Shown here: positions 4,928 to 5,917 of the stretch, one piece after another | Layout of the letters: each line of letters begins with the position of its first letter | How positions within the stretch are numbered: position 1 is the first letter of the stretch | Assembly: GCA_007116915.1 (NCBI GenBank) | Contig: SKHQ01000054.1 | Location: 1 to 5,917 of the forward strand | Direction: 5' to 3' | DNA length: 5,917 nucleotides | Origin: Candidatus Methanomethylophilaceae archaeon | GTDB taxonomy: Archaea; Thermoplasmatota; Thermoplasmata; Methanomassiliicoccales; Methanomethylophilaceae | The notes under the pieces: model-generated | What the model saw: the letters and a program-made list of their open reading frames with translations, nothing else | Databases searched by the model: none | Told to the model about the DNA's origin: nothing | Made by a program: the position numbers and the translations under genes

Positions 4928-4931
4928 AACT

Positions 4932-5360
4932 GTGGGAAGAGGTCTACACACCGCAAGGAAACTGGCGAGCGACCGTCAGAAATTCCGATGGAAGGACAGA
5001 GCTTACAAGAAGAGGATGATGAAAACCAAGCAGAAGGCAGATCCCTTGGAGGGTTCAGCCCAGGGTAGAGGTATCGTTCTCGAGAAGGTAGGTATTGAGG
5101 CAAAACAGCCCAACTCTGCCATCCGTAAGTGCGTAAAGGTACAACTCATAAAGAACGGCCGTCAGATTACCGCTTTTGCGGTCGGTGACGGTGCTATCAA
5201 CTTCATTGATGAGCACGACGAGGTGCTCGTGGAAGGTATAGGCGGTAGGATGGGCCGTTCATACGGTGACATTCCTGGTGTCCGTTACAAAGTCATCAAG
5301 GTGAACAACGTGTCCCTGAATGAGATGGTCAGGGGCCGCAAGGAGAAACCGGTACGGTGA
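4932..5360 (+). CDS. rps12: Small-subunit ribosomal protein uS12 (archaeal S12P)
   Basis: A 142-residue component of the ribosomal decoding centre. With the GTG start the protein begins MGRGLHTARKL, the usual N terminus of archaeal S12; the 150-residue version from the ATG at 4908 would add eight residues not normal for the family. Hallmarks are the basic N-terminal tail KFRWKDRAYKKRMM (17-30), the KQPNSAIRK loop (58-66) that reaches the A site, GDGAINFIDEHDEV (85-98), GIGGRMGRSYGDIPGVRYKVIKV (about 102-124), and the conserved ending GRKEKPVR. It is the first gene of a str-type operon: rps7 follows after 6 bases. In many archaea rpl30e and nusA precede rps12; here the upstream plus-strand gene is pth2 and promoters lie directly ahead. 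Confidence 0.97.
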   Translation: MGRGLHTARKLASDRQKFRWKDRAYKKRMMKTKQKADPLEGSAQGRGIVLEKVGIEAKQPNSAIRKCVKVQLIKNGRQITAFAVGDGAINFIDEHDEVLVEGIGGRMGRSYGDIPGVRYKVIKVNNVSLNEMVRGRKEKPVR

Positions 5361-5361
5361 T
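5356..5361 (+). promoter_or_regulatory. Shine-Dalgarno site of rps7 overlapping the rps12 stop
   Basis: GGTGAT spans the TGA stop of rps12 and lies 5 bases before the ATG of rps7. This is a strong archaeal site, and its overlap with the stop codon points to translational coupling of the two genes. Confidence 0.7.
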
Positions 5362-5366
5362 TCTAA

Positions 5367-5917
5367 ATGGCTGAAATTATATACGGTGATGTTCTCGTTT
5401 TCGGGAAATACGACCTCGCTGAGGTCACTGTCGAGGATGGCGGCCTGGCCAAGTACATAGACCTCACCCCCACTAACATACCCCACTCTGGTGGCAAGCA
5501 TGCCAACAAGTGGTTCGGCAAGGCCAAGGTGAACATCGTGGAGCGTCTGATCAACAATGTGATGCGCACTGAGGATTACACCGGCAAGAAGACCAAGTCT
5601 TACAAGGCCGTTTCTGAAGCTTTCGACATAATCGCTGACAAGACCAAGAAGAACCCCGTGCAGGTGCTGGTGGAGGCGTTACAGAACGCCGCCCCCCGTG
5701 AGGAGGTCACCCGTCTGCAGTTCGGTGGCATATCCGTGCCCAAGGCGGTGGACGTTTCGCCCTCACGCCGGTTGGACATTGCCATGCGTAACATAAGCAG
5801 GGGCGCGGTCAAAGCGTCGTTCAAGAACAAGAAGTCGATTTCGGCATGCATCGCCGACGAGCTGATACTCGCTTCCAAGAACGAGATGAACAGTTTCGGC
5901 GTTTCCAAGAAGGAAGA
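5367..5917 (+). CDS. rps7: Small-subunit ribosomal protein uS7 (archaeal S7P), 3' end cut by window edge
   Basis: 183 full codons are visible before the edge. The protein binds the 3' major domain of 16S rRNA and helps form the head and the exit site of the small subunit. Recognisable parts are the archaeal N-terminal extension up to about residue 40, the motif SGGKHANKWFGKAKVNIVERLINNVMR (about 41-67), NPVQVLVEALQNAAPREEVTRLQFGG (about 93-118) and VPKAVDVSPSRRLDIAMRNI (about 121-140), followed by the lysine/alanine-rich C-terminal helix. Archaeal S7 proteins are typically about 185-215 residues, so probably only a few to some tens of residues are missing. The normal next genes in this operon (fusA, tuf) would lie beyond the window. 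Confidence 0.97.
   Translation, partial: MAEIIYGDVLVFGKYDLAEVTVEDGGLAKYIDLTPTNIPHSGGKHANKWFGKAKVNIVERLINNVMRTEDYTGKKTKSYKAVSEAFDIIADKTKKNPVQVLVEALQNAAPREEVTRLQFGGISVPKAVDVSPSRRLDIAMRNISRGAVKASFKNKKSISACIADELILASKNEMNSFGVSKKE

Overview
This window is archaeal, most likely from the Euryarchaeota. It carries archaeal-type ribosomal proteins uS12 and uS7, an archaeosine tRNA-guanine transglycosylase, a Pth2-type peptidyl-tRNA hydrolase and a KEOPS Pcc1 subunit. TATA boxes lie about 25 to 30 bases ahead of several start codons, and several of those genes look leaderless. The Thermoplasmata/Methanomassiliicoccales group seems plausible from the overall look of the proteins and gene order, but that is an impression that a homology search would have to confirm.

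Layout. The left edge (1-345, minus strand) is the N-terminal part of an unrecognised three-helix membrane protein that runs off the window. Bases 346-717 hold no convincing protein. They contain a TATATATA box at 485-492 that could fire in both directions, a set of inverted repeats in the presumed leader of the membrane protein, and a GC-rich segment (about 509-653) that can fold in two mutually exclusive ways. A GNAT acetyltransferase follows on the plus strand (718-1353). After a short intergenic region with its own TATA box come a tiny four-cysteine protein (1510-1704) and, overlapping it by 4 bases, pcc1 (1701-1937). The pcc1 pair converges on tgtA (minus strand, 1923-3839), with the 3' ends overlapping by 15 bases. 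Upstream of tgtA on the same strand is a small cysteine-cluster protein resembling DUF2703 (3900-4304). It is divergently arranged with pth2 (4385-4747, plus strand). The right end holds rps12 (4932-5360) and rps7 (5367 to the edge), the beginning of a str-type ribosomal operon.

How the genes fit together. The core of the window concerns translation and tRNA: Pcc1 belongs to the KEOPS machinery for t6A at tRNA position 37, TgtA inserts the archaeosine precursor base at position 15, Pth2 rescues tRNA from stalled peptidyl-tRNA, and S12/S7 are small-subunit proteins. The acetyltransferase, the membrane protein and the two small cysteine proteins have no clear functional tie to this theme. The most interesting unexplained material is the non-coding DNA at 385-653 and the overlapping inverted repeats just upstream of rps12. 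I see no CRISPR array, insertion sequence, tRNA or rRNA gene.
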